Assembly (NCBI GenBank): GCA_016098155.1
Contig: JAAAJB010000472.1
Coordinates: forward strand, 1-28,093
DNA: 28,093 nt
Reading direction: 5' to 3'
Source of the DNA: Actinomortierella ambigua
Lineage: Eukaryota > Mortierellomycota > Mortierellomycetes > Mortierellales > Mortierellaceae
The position numbers were made by a program, and so were the translations under genes. The stretch's first letter is position 1. Each line of letters begins with the position of its first letter. Shown piece by piece: positions 10,528 through 20,200 of this stretch. A model generated the notes under the pieces. It ran no database searches and was not told the DNA's origin. It was given only the letters and a program-made list of their open reading frames with translations.

Positions 10528-12537
10528 TCAACCACTCAAACTTTCACTGTCTTCCAGGTCGGTTCCGGTTGCCCCAGCAATTGAGAAAAGCTTGCGGTCG
10601 AAAATAAACTCCGCCGAGACACTCTGGTCAAGCAACGGTGGCAACCAAAAAGGTACACTAATGAGTACTAGCGAGTACCCTATCCGAACGACGATCTCTG
10701 ACAGTAGTTGTTTGTAAAGAAAAGTGGTGAAAGTTTCATGGAGAAAGGTACAGCCAGAAAGGGAGATGGTTGTGGCGCAAAGCTTAGCATCGATTGGTGC
10801 AGTCAGAGTTTTGCACAGGTGAAGGCTGAAGACCGTTGGAGTAGGATGAAAAGTGGATGACATACAGGTCCTCGACGATAGCGGATGGAGTGGGTGGTGG
10901 TGGAGAAACAGGAAGACGGCTGCTGTGGACAAAGAAGGAGGAAGAGGAAAGAGGGAAGAGAAAGAGAACACAGAAAAACAAGAGGGGGCAAAAAAAGAAA
11001 GAAAATAAAGTCTGAAGCTTTGGCTGCATGAGATACAAGATGGGGACACGCAGAGGGGTATGATGACGATTCAAAAGGGTTGCTTCTACAATCTAATACA
11101 GAAGAGAGCAGCGTCCGCCCTTTCCCTTCTATGTAAAAAGGTCGGTGCGACACAAGTGTAATCGCGGCAATACATCACACTGCGCCTCAGCTCTCACTTT
11201 TTATCTGTACCCTTGCATGCCCGCAGATAAAGACACCGTATCGTTGAATAGAAACAAGGAGCTATTTCCCACAACGCCATTTAAGGGCCAGCGTGACAAA
11301 TACTGAGAAAATGCTGGGGGAGAGAGGGTGAGTCCTGTAGTAGGACAAAGCCAGGAACGACATGCCGAAGGAGGGAACGGGGAAGAAGGACGTTCTAGAC
11401 ATTTTGACCCAATAGTTAGTGTACACCTCCGACGTACCATGTGAGGGATCTACAGCGATGCCAAAGTTTCGAGATGATCCTGACAGGAGTTGTTGAGTCG
11501 GATGCGGAGACTGCAAACCCCAGGATGTGCTGGATGAAGAAAAGGTACTTATGGTTGGACTCTCGCTCACGGTGTTGTTGCCTATCCATGCAGCGGTGCT
11601 GGAGTGAGTTTGCGAAGAAGGGTGGGCAGGCGTGTGATTCGTGCACGCTGCAGGGGTGCTGGTAGAGCTGATATGGAACATGCTGGAGCGAGAGATGTCT
11701 CGCAAAGAGGGAGGGGCTTCGGAGGTGGATTCACGCTCATGTTCCCGTAAGCCCATCTCAGGGGGCTTTCCTGGATACTGGAGAAAATGATCCGACATGA
11801 TCAGAGCCAACATCGACAAGCGGAAATCATCAAAAAGCTGTGCAACTCAAAATGGCAAGTGACTCATGGCTAACCACCATGGGAATAGCCGAAAAGAGTG
11901 CATGGCCACGTGGGCAGAATGTGGGAGTCGATCGCATTGTGTAAGGGTCCATTAGGTGTTTGTGGGGGTGCATGTTTGTGGGGGTGTGTAAAAGTGACAG
12001 GTATGTCAAAGTTGGGGGTGTTGATCAAGTGTGGACGCAAAGTCGACATAATGTGCGTATGATACCGATGGATGTGTTGGAGTGGGGGAAACAAAAACAA
12101 AACAAAAAAGTTAGCGTGTCTAGTCAACTCGAGCTGCATTCGTATGTGTGGCTATCAAGGTCGAAAGTTGCAACTAGTCCGAATAGGTGTTGGTGTCTCT
12201 CAATTCTAGGGGGCAGGGGCGTTATGGGAAAGGGTGCGACCCGAAAGTCCAACCTCTCGATAGACCGTGATTTAACCCCCTTCCCAAAAACACACACACG
12301 CACACACACACACACAATCTTCCCTGCACATCCTAATTTCACACAAAGTCGTCTAGAAGGTCCTCTCATGAGTTTGGTGTATAATGAAGCGGGAATAGGG
12401 GGGAGTTGGAAGGCTATCGCCTACAAGTCCGAGGCGAAAATTTCCTCATTGTACAACCGAAGGCGAGAGCGCAAAAAGTGTAGATAGTGACTCGGAGGAG
12501 TCGAGAGCCAAGAAGTGGAGGATAGAGTGAAAATCAT
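10528..12537 (-). CDS. Tentative multi-exon gene, unrecognised Ser/Thr-rich protein
   Basis: No family is recognised. A phase-consistent chain can be drawn: 12537-12425 (MIFTLSS...RLYNEEIFASD), 12205-12129 (ERHQHLFGLVATFDLDSHTY), 11845-11438 (QLFDDFRLSMLALIMSDHF, then a Ser/Thr/His-rich stretch), 11085-11037, 10922-10866, 10697-10679, 10623-10528 (SVSAEFIFDRKLFSIAG... TGA). The best piece is 11845-11438. It has coding-like codons over ~130 codons and a perfect GTACGT donor. Weak points are one GAG acceptor (11846), a 19-base exon, and a rival 3' end that reads through from 10922 to a TAA at 10784-10786. The chain might also extend left through the 12811-12990 patch. It could be a real, rapidly evolving gene or a decaying one. 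It is on the same strand as the forkhead gene, and its 5' exons could even belong to that transcript. Confidence 0.3.
12291..12316. repeat. (CA)n microsatellite
   Basis: An almost perfect CA run of 26 bases with one CG interruption. It lies in what would be the first intron of the tentative 10.5-12.5 kb gene. Confidence 0.9.
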
Positions 12538-12762
12538 GAGAGGTTAAAGGGGGACTGACTGGATTCATATAGTTCGTACCCTTTATGGCGTGAGATGAAG
12601 AATGTCTGCTAAGGGTTGTCCAGTTATAGGTCAAGTGCCTGGATCGAGATCAAAAGTGATCACTCTCTTTTGTTTTGACTATGGATGTTGAAGTCGAGGG
12701 GTTGGGTTTGTAGGAGATAAAGAGGGCTGAGCAAAAAGGGATTACTCTGGAAACGAACGACG

Positions 12763-12769
12763 TTTTATA
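12763..12769 (-). promoter_or_regulatory. TATA-like box, minus strand
   Basis: TATAAAA on the minus strand, about 225 bases upstream of the proposed ATG at 12537. It could serve the tentative minus-strand gene. If the 12811-12990 patch is an upstream exon, this site would be a chance match inside coding sequence. Confidence 0.2.
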
Positions 12770-12810
12770 CAATTGAGATGTGCTCTTCCTAACAAGAAAA
12801 AAAACATGAG

Positions 12811-12990
12811 CTACCCAATAAGATGCAAACGATCGAAACCTATCGTGGACAGGTAATGAAAGGTAACGATAAAGAGATGCTCAATACAGGACGACCATGG
12901 GGCGTTGGGGAGGGAGGTCAAAATGTCTTTCACAAAACGTTGGATGAATCCGGGTAAGGGGAAAGAAATAATCAAGATTATTTTTTTCCA
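12811..12990 (-). other. Coding-like patch, unassigned
   Basis: A minus-strand frame reads FIQRFVKDILTSLPNAPWSS followed by EHLFIVTFHYLSTIGFDRL. This is ordinary globular-protein composition rather than low complexity. It ends at a GTAGCT donor-like site, and a strong polypyrimidine-CTTGTTAG acceptor lies 20-30 bases on, which is too short for an intron by itself. It may be an exon of the tentative gene to its left or a gene relic. No family is recognised. Confidence 0.25.
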
Positions 12991-13020
12991 TGATCTCTGT
13001 TTGGTTCTTCGTCCTCTTCG

Positions 13021-13203
13021 ATGCCAACAACCAGGGGAGCCATATCCGAACAAACCGCCCACGTAACTGTCAAGGCTTCAACTCCCAACGAGGAGAAGCA
13101 GCTAGACTACGGTCTGCTTAGCTTTGAAGAATCACTGCAGGGAAACCTCATACAGCGTATCATGCAGAAAAATGAGACAACAGCAGGGGAGGGCGAGGGC
13201 TAG
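13021..13203 (+). CDS. Small hypothetical protein, 60 aa, donor at the stop codon
   Basis: ATG to TAG, with an in-frame TGA about 30 bases upstream, so the ATG is the first in its frame. The protein starts MPTTRGAISEQTAHVTVKAS, has an acidic amphipathic middle (EEKQLDYGLLSFEESLQGNL) and ends in a Gly/Glu tail. No signal peptide, membrane segment or known domain is visible. A perfect GTAAGT begins on the base after TAG, and TTTCCGTTGCAG lies 74 bases further on, so a spliced plus-strand transcript is plausible. It sits in the intergenic space between minus-strand genes. The opposite strand here also shows short coding-like frames, for example MAPLVVGIEEDEEP, so strand assignment is not secure. 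Function unknown. Confidence 0.35.
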   Translation: MPTTRGAISEQTAHVTVKASTPNEEKQLDYGLLSFEESLQGNLIQRIMQKNETTAGEGEG

Positions 13204-13277
13204 GTAAGTCAGACCGCACACCACTGAGCCAACAGGAAACTCACAAAGAATCGCAAGTGTCCGTGTTTCCGTTGCAG
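13204..13277 (+). other. Probable 74-bp intron directly after a stop codon
   Basis: It starts with GTAAGT and ends with a pyrimidine-rich TTGCAG. Length and signals match the well-supported introns in this window. If used, it would lie in the 3' UTR of the small plus-strand ORF, or mark an exon end of a different frame. Confidence 0.35.
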
Positions 13278-13306
13278 ATGAGAAATAGACTCAGGTGAAG
13301 GTCGCC

Positions 13307-13575
13307 TCAGATTACCTCGAGTGGTAAACACATTGCGACCTCAACGAAAGGGTAGCCTCTTTCGGAGTCAAGTTGGGGCTTCTCGTCTTTGGCAGGAGCG
13401 GACCAAAATACGGGAGAGCACAATATTCGCATCAACGCGTCTTGCGGTTTCTCATTGAGGCCAGCCAAGTTTTGTGCTGAATTTGAGGTGCAAAATGGTG
13501 CGAAGCATACCATCAAGGTTGACTGAAGCTGGATGGAAGTGGTCCCAAATAATGACCCAATGTTGATTTGCAAAA
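13307..13575 (-). other. Coding-like patch, unassigned
   Basis: A minus-strand frame holds globular-looking sequence (QNLAGLNEKPQDALMRILCS, then KPQLDSERGYPFVEVAMCLP) and ends near a CTCGAG|GTAATC donor-like site at 13315. No start, upstream exon or downstream partner was established. It lies in the 3' flank of the F-box gene. It may be an exon of the unresolved minus-strand gene or a relic. Confidence 0.25.
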
Positions 13576-13598
13576 AAAAAAAAAAAAAAAAAAAAAAA
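13572..13598. repeat. Poly(A)27 run on the plus strand
   Basis: An uninterrupted run of 27 A. Read on the minus strand it is a poly(T) tract 60-90 bases after the F-box gene stop. Read on the plus strand it lies about 370 bases after the small ORF. No flanking target-site duplication was found. Confidence 0.95.
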
Positions 13599-13660
13599 CT
13601 CCAAGAGGTCACAAATTTATATCAAATTTATGGGGCTACAAAAATGTGGCTACGTCTCAC

Positions 13661-16600
13661 TCAGACTGAACGAACGGTCTCCCACTCGCCTCTTGTCCAG
13701 GTGGCATCGGCATGGTTCAGCCTCACCACACGCAACTGTGGAAACCGCCCAAAGACTGTCGACAAGAACAGGTGCACACCGGTGGGATCTAGCGCCTTAA
13801 ACTCGCCCATGTTCGACTCGTCCACGATCGACAGCATTAGCACCTCGAGTCTAGGGTCCTCACACGACGGTGTCAGAGCGTCCAAGAGAGCCTTGAAAAT
13901 ATCAACATGGAATAGAGGTAGACGATGAGTGTATTAGTCACTGTAAAGGAATAAAAGAGGTCAAGTCGAGGGGAAGGGGTTCATCAAACACTTCAGGTCT
14001 TACCTCCAGAGTGCAAGGCAGCACCAGGAACTGGGCAACACGCAGATGAAAGCTCCACGCCTCCAGAGCACGTTTGACCATCGACGTCGATACCCAGTGG
14101 TCCAGCAACAGTACTTGCTTCAGCGAGGTCATTCTTGTCCGTACTGCCTGCTGCCTCTCAGGGGCCAAAAGGCCCTCTAGGATCAGATCGCCTGTGGAGA
14201 CTTCCGATAATGAAGAAGACTCTGCTTGACCCGTCCGCCAACATGTCTCGCGATCGACCATCAGCGTCTCCAGATCCGACCCACATACTTGGACCAAGCT
14301 AGGGATGGTTAGCCGCGAACCCGCCGGATTGTCCTCGGACTTGCAACCACATTGTGTCAATACCAGCTCGCGAAGGCCACATTTCCGAGAAGGGTGGACC
14401 CCTCGCTGGGCGAAATAGAAGGCCATGGCATGATTGGTATCTTCATACTCATCCTGTTTCTCCTGCTGCTGCTGCTGCTGTCCTGAGGGCGACATGGGCG
14501 GCAAGATCGGCGACGATGAAGGGGCACTGTCCCACGAGGTGATCGAAGCAGGTGTCGGCGATGCAGCTGGGCTGGGCGACGTCGGCGGTGAAATGGACAT
14601 GGACATGTTGGCCGACCAGTCAACAGGAGCAGCGATAGCCGAGTCAATGTTCCTCATCAGCAGCGCAGACCGACCCATGGTCGGCTGTGGCCAGGAGGTG
14701 GTCATCGGGCGAAGGTGGCCTTTGACATCCTCGACTTGCTCCGGGTTTCGAAACAGGTCCAGACATCCATCCCACAGGCCCTCAACGCATGATAGCCGAA
14801 GGCTGGTCAAATGCGGTGCTCGCCGACCCAGTTCAACCAGTGCTTCGCCGATCTTCGTTTCATGGCCCTCGAAAGGAGTAGGCTGGACAGCAACCTGCTC
14901 CTGTTCTTCCACTGGCTGTTCTTGCTGCTGCTGTTCTTGTTCTTGTTCCTCTTCATGCTCATCGCACAAATGGCTCCTCCACCTCTGCTTCATCCTCGCT
15001 CGGAGCATATCCTGGTCTTCTTGTGGCAGCAGAATCAACGGTGCCAATCGACTCTTCTCCAGGATTGACGAGGAAACCGCTGCAGTCTCCTCCGCTGCCC
15101 TGGAAAGAATGGAAGTCTTGCTCAGCACAGGCAACGAAAACTCGGTCGGGATCGGGAACGGTTGCAGACTCGCTACTGTACGCCATGCGGTCCCAACCGT
15201 CCCACTCGTCCCTTGCAATTCCACTCGTTCCAATCCAGACCCACAATGCTCGGCAAAGGCCTCGAGGACCGAGCGGGGTCGCGCATTTCGGCAGCCACCA
15301 AAACAGATAGCTCGCAACCGTGTCTGGCGGTCGCGAGGGCGGCGGCGGTGGTGTTGGCGGACAGACCTGGTGGACGAAGAGGCCGATCGTCGGAGTATTG
15401 GGAGTTGTTGCTGGTCCTCGTCATCCACGTCCATGGTATCGCTGTCGTCGTTTCCAACTTCTAGTCGATCTTGGTGTCCAAACTGGATCTCTCCTTTTGC
15501 TTGCCCAAGAAGCCGAGCCAGCTCGACATAGTCGTCCAGGGACAGATCGACTCGCCCCAGATGAATCTCTTGGATGGTCTGTCCATGTTCGCGCACAAGG
15601 TCTGTCAGCTTGAGTGGCTGGCTGTAATGATAGTTGAGCTGCTTGATCCCAAGTCCGACCACGTTCTCCAGCACATGCTCCGTCGACTCTCGGAACCAGG
15701 TCGAGGTCTCGAGCACCATCAGTACAGGAGGGGGTCGTGAGGGAGAAGAAGCATGAGGAGGTGACATCTGTACATCTTGTATTCTCTCTGTGACCGCCTT
15801 CTTTTTCTTTTTCTTGTTGTTCACAGGCAGGTCCTCGAGTCGTGTCTTGGATGCATAGGCGAGCACCCTTTGAAGATCCCACAGCTGGATCAAATCCGGT
15901 TTCACCACATGCCTTGACCCAGTCACGCGGCAGGGTTTCTTGACCAATTGCCGATAGTCGATTGGTAGCGAGCGAACGGTCGTCATGGAGGATGAAGAGG
16001 ACGAGGAGGGCAGTGTACTAGATCCAGAAGACATGCAGCTTGTAGGAGCTTTCGAGGGTGATGAGGATGACGTGTGGCGATGATAGATGAGTTGCTGCTG
16101 CTGTTCCTGCTGGGATCGCTTGGCCTGGCGGCACTGGGCACATCCTCCTGCGGGGTCCCAATACCAGTCCATCCCATAGTAAGGCGATCTCGCTACTTCG
16201 CCGTCCTTTTCTTGCGCGTTGTCCTGTCGTTGTCCTTGCTGGGGGTTGGCCCAAGGTTTAGGTGCAGTCATGGTGGACCAATCAGCGTGCACCCCCGATA
16301 CAGAGGATCGCTTGTGTTTCTGCTGGTGGTGATGGAGGTAGTGGTCTGTGGCCAACAACAATTGTTGTTCGATCCCTTCCTTCCCTTGGATGCTCCCCAG
16401 CGATAGTGTCTGTGCAAGGAGACCACAGGCGTCCAGCGCCACGATCGGCTCTCGGTATAGTACAATCAGCGCCATCCTCGTCCAGGCCTTGCAGACCCTC
16501 AGCAGCGGCACCATGCGCCCTGAGGGTGACGACGGCGTTCTGTCCTGCTGCTGCTGCTGATGAGTCGATGAAGGAGGATGGAAGAGGGAGCTATCGGTGG

Positions 16601-16661
16601 AACGCTGGTAGACATTGAGGAAGATCTGGAGCAGGATCTCGGGTGGGAGACGGCTAGCCAT
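13661..16661 (-). CDS. F-box protein with leucine-rich-repeat-like C-terminus, ~962 aa
   Basis: Exons 16661-14004 and 13891-13661 (TGA). The start MASRLPPEILLQIFLNVYQ is the first ATG in its frame and opens directly into an F-box (about residues 1-65, with LLRVCKAWTRMALIVLYREP). A CTGCCAG acceptor lies just upstream, so the 5' leader is probably spliced. F-box proteins bring substrates to SCF ubiquitin ligases through Skp1, and the C-terminal repeats usually bind the substrate. LRR-like segments include HLTSLRLSCVEGLWDGCLDL, CGLRELVLTQCGC and, in the last exon, DPRLEVLMLSIVDES. Between them are disordered inserts of Gln/Ser, Lys and Glu/Gln (near 14880-14960). The 112-bp intron ends in AAG, giving ...LPCTLE|ALLDALTP..., so the exact acceptor is uncertain. 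The substrate cannot be predicted. Confidence 0.85.
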
Positions 16662-17227
16662 TGGCACGGGCTCGTATCCTGGCAGAGGGGTAGAGAGAGA
16701 GAAAAAAAGAGGGAGAGGGAGGGAGGGTGCGTGTAGGTGGGGCCCTTTGATGTAAAGCGCTCTTGTTCCTGAGGGGGGATGGTCAGGCGAGGGGAGAGGT
16801 CTTGGTCTTGTTGGCAATGGAGATGGTAGATATGAAAAAAAAATAGTGGAAGGGGGAGGGGGAGAGGAAATAAAAAAAAAGTCGGAGACAGAAAAGAGTC
16901 AGATTGACTGCTGTGACTCGACATACAAACAAGGTTTTTTCATGTGCAACCCAACCCAACCCACAGATTGGGAGAAAGCCCCCTGAGACACTTTTTCCAC
17001 GATGGAGGACAAGATTATGCAGTCTGTGTGGTATGTCTCTTCTCAGGTCAGGCACACACCCAATCTCTCTCCCCCCTACCTCAACTCACAACCCCCCATT
17101 GGACAAAACTACATCACGCGTGTTTCCTATCTTATCGTCTGGAAGCTAACATGGGACCATGGGATCTTTCCTCCCCATATATTTCAAAAGGTACTACTAC
17201 ATAAATACATACGCATTCGCGTCTACT
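16662..17227. other. Intergenic: F-box 5' leader and formin 3' flank
   Basis: About 570 bases without a gene. Near 16680-16880 it is GA-rich on the plus strand, which is the pyrimidine-rich leader or intron end of the F-box transcript. A short CCCAA-like repeat lies near 16949-16962. The part next to 17228 is AT-richer and is likely the formin 3' UTR. No tRNA or other RNA gene was seen. Confidence 0.5.
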
Positions 17228-20200
17228 CTATTGCGCACGGCTACCATGTCTCGAGTGGCCCGTCCGTGGAATGCTCATGGCCTGCAGGGCCTCCATGCTC
17301 AGCTCAGAGTACAGGTGCGACATGGGCCGCTCACGTCGTGTCCGTCGCAGCCCCGATTTGAGGCCCCGAATAGCGTCGTCCATATGACCATCGCGGATCG
17401 CTGCGATCGACACTCCTCCCACTGGCACCGTTGGGCGCCGATTCTATAAAAAAAATATGGGAGAGCCAACCGATTGTGAGTAAAGGTTCACCTCCTCTTC
17501 CTCCTTTCTTTGAGTGGTTTCTTTGTTGAAGAGACAGGAGGAGAGGGGGAGGGAAAGGAGTTAGAAGGGGAACATACCTTTGCAGTATTGTTCTGTGCAG
17601 CTTGCTTGGACAGCTTCTTGACTTGGGCTTCATTCTCTGCTTGCGCTTTCTAGAGACGAAGAAGGAGGGTACAATGCGTTTCAGTAGACTTTTTCTTCCT
17701 CTTCTCGTCGTAGATTATATTCCAAGCCACGACATGAAAAGGAACGAGGTAACATCTTCACTCACCTGCAACATGGTGGAGAATGACACCAACATGCCGA
17801 AAAAGTCTTCTGGTTTGGTGTTGACAGAGTCTTCGCCATAGTAGGCCAACAGCTTCTTCAAGTCCTGTTCCAGAGTCTGACCGGCCTCAGTGAGCATAGC
17901 CACGCCTTGCTCATTGGCAGTCAAAAAGTCCTAAAAGTGACACCGTATCCAAAAAAGCCCTTGTTAGTGTGCCCTTTGTTGCTTCCACAGCAATATCAGC
18001 CGGTCGTGCTATCCGTCTTCCGTCTCTTTACCTGCATGACTTGGATAAAGCGGTCGTTCGCTGGAACTTGTTTGGCCTGACTGAGAGTCTTCATCTCGTC
18101 TTCAATCAGCTTCATGCCATTGACTTGACTTTGGATCGTCGCCAACAGAGACTGCACTGACACCCGAGCAGCGGCTTCCAGATGCGGTAGCTCGTCCACA
18201 AAGGTCAACAAGCCAGGATCCTTTTCATGGATAGATCTCGCGAGGTAGTGGAGCAATGATGACCCACCAGGCTTATTGCCCTCTAGACCTTTCGTGTCCC
18301 GCATCTAAAAAAAACAAGGGGGGGGGGGTGAGACGTTAGTTCTCCTTGTTTTCTCCCTCTTGCTCCTTACCCTGAGTCGCCTTCTTGATTCACAACCCCT
18401 TTGCACAAGTTACCTTCATAAGCGCTTCTAGCTGGAACCCATAAGCATTTCCTCGGTAGGTGGACCCATTCATATGGTTACCAAGTACCAGAACCGTCTG
18501 ATGGACACCGACGTGAGTACCAAGAAGGATGCAAAAATAGATGTTAGCAACCGTTCGATAACCTTCCCTTTCTCCCAATATATAAAGGCCTCTGTATCTC
18601 CCCCCTCCCCCCTTTCCCTGTCTCTACCTTCAACAGTCGCTTCAATTTCTTGGATGCTCGAAGTTCCTGAATGGTGCTTCGAAGGACCTCCATCTCAGGC
18701 GTCAGTTCCGCCACTTCGATCTCCAGCCGCCTCCTATAAATCATCGCCGCCAATCTCTCTGATAGACGAGGAATGTCGTATATCTAATAAAAAAAATCCG
18801 AGTTTAGTATGAACAAGATGTACCGACTCTACATTCCAATCACGAGTTAGGCGTTTGTTGCCCTCTTTTTTTTCACTCCTTTACCTCGCGATAGAATCGG
18901 TCGGCACTGGCAAGGGTATCAAAATCACCCTCATACTCTCGAACAAGCTCGATCTACCCAATGATCCAAATATAATGGAGAGAAGTTTGTTAGAAAAAAA
19001 AGTTTCTACCGCCCACAACATACTATTTTCTGTATTCCAGATCTTTCACGTATAACGTCACGCAAGTGGAAGTACCTCATCGTTGGTCGGAACGTATTGC
19101 TTGATCGCCTTTAGATTCTCCACATTGAGTTTATCGTCCAGAATCTCCAAAATCGCCAATCGGATATCTGAGTACGGCAGTTTGATGCGACTCAGCATGA
19201 TAGCTAAATAGTTGAGAAAGAAAGGGTAATGGATTAGAAAGAAGTAGGCAAGGGAAAGGGCCTTCTTGATATCAAAATTAAATCACTCTCCAATTAATCA
19301 ACTAAAAAAAATGGAGGATTGATGTGCGGATGAAATAATTTTGTCTTACCAATGTTGTTGGCGCGATTCGTCGGAAACAGACTCAACGTTTTCTTCTTCT
19401 CTGGTTGCTTGTTGGCTAAATAAGAGAGAGAAAAAAAAACTCGAGTGATGAGCATCATGGCCTGCAAATATACAAAGAAAAAAAAAGATAAGGCTAATGA
19501 AATCTCTGAATGGGAAAGTTACCTGTGACCGGCTGGTTCTTGCAGAAAATCTCCTCAATCTCTGTGTAATCAAGGTCAACAATGTCGAGTCCCGACGATG
19601 GGTCACAAATGTCGCGCCACACTGTCTGACTGATGGTCGTTGTTGGTAGCTTGTTCCAGAAGAGTTGCTATCGAAAGGGTGGGAAGGGAGAGAGAGAAAA
19701 TATGAAGCAAGGGTATCAGTATCGTGTAGTGCATTGTTTTCAGCATACAAAAAAGCATCATCCTATGTGATACACAGTGTGTGGCATGGGTTCTTTTACC
19801 TTCATCGGACGCGAAGGCTTCGCCGCTTGTGGAAGTGCCATAGACTGCGGCTTTAGAGGGTTGATGACACGGTTAGTGCCTGCCGTAAAGACAGGCAGTG
19901 TTGCAATGGCACCCTCCAAGTTGACTGCCGGGTTTGGCTCCTGTCCACCGATCCTGGGTGCCGAAGGAGGCGGTGGGGGTGGATGTACAGGTTGACCAGG
20001 CGCGCTTGGACGCGCCTGAAGAACCTCGGGTGGTGGCACAATTACCTTGGGCATCATCATCATCGTCTGCATGTTCGGCGGCGGAGGTGGAGGTAGCGGT
20101 GGACCACCAAGCCCACTTGCACCTGGTGGTGGTGGCGGCGGCGGAGGAGGCACTGAGCCCCCGAAGAAAGCTGGAGGAGCACCCGGGGGTGGTGGAGGAG

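Noticed and set aside
11960..12487. Plus-strand 175-codon frame
   Set aside because: It crosses a CA microsatellite and a G/T-skewed stretch. There is no domain, no splice support, and the opposite strand has more protein-like segments.
14434..15531. Plus-strand 365-codon open frame
   Set aside because: It lies wholly inside the F-box exon on the other strand, with Ser/Cys-run composition typical of antisense of Gln/Ser codons and no domain.
16949..16962. CCCAA-type short repeat, considered as telomere-like sequence
   Set aside because: Only about three units in an intergenic region between ordinary genes. No terminal array.
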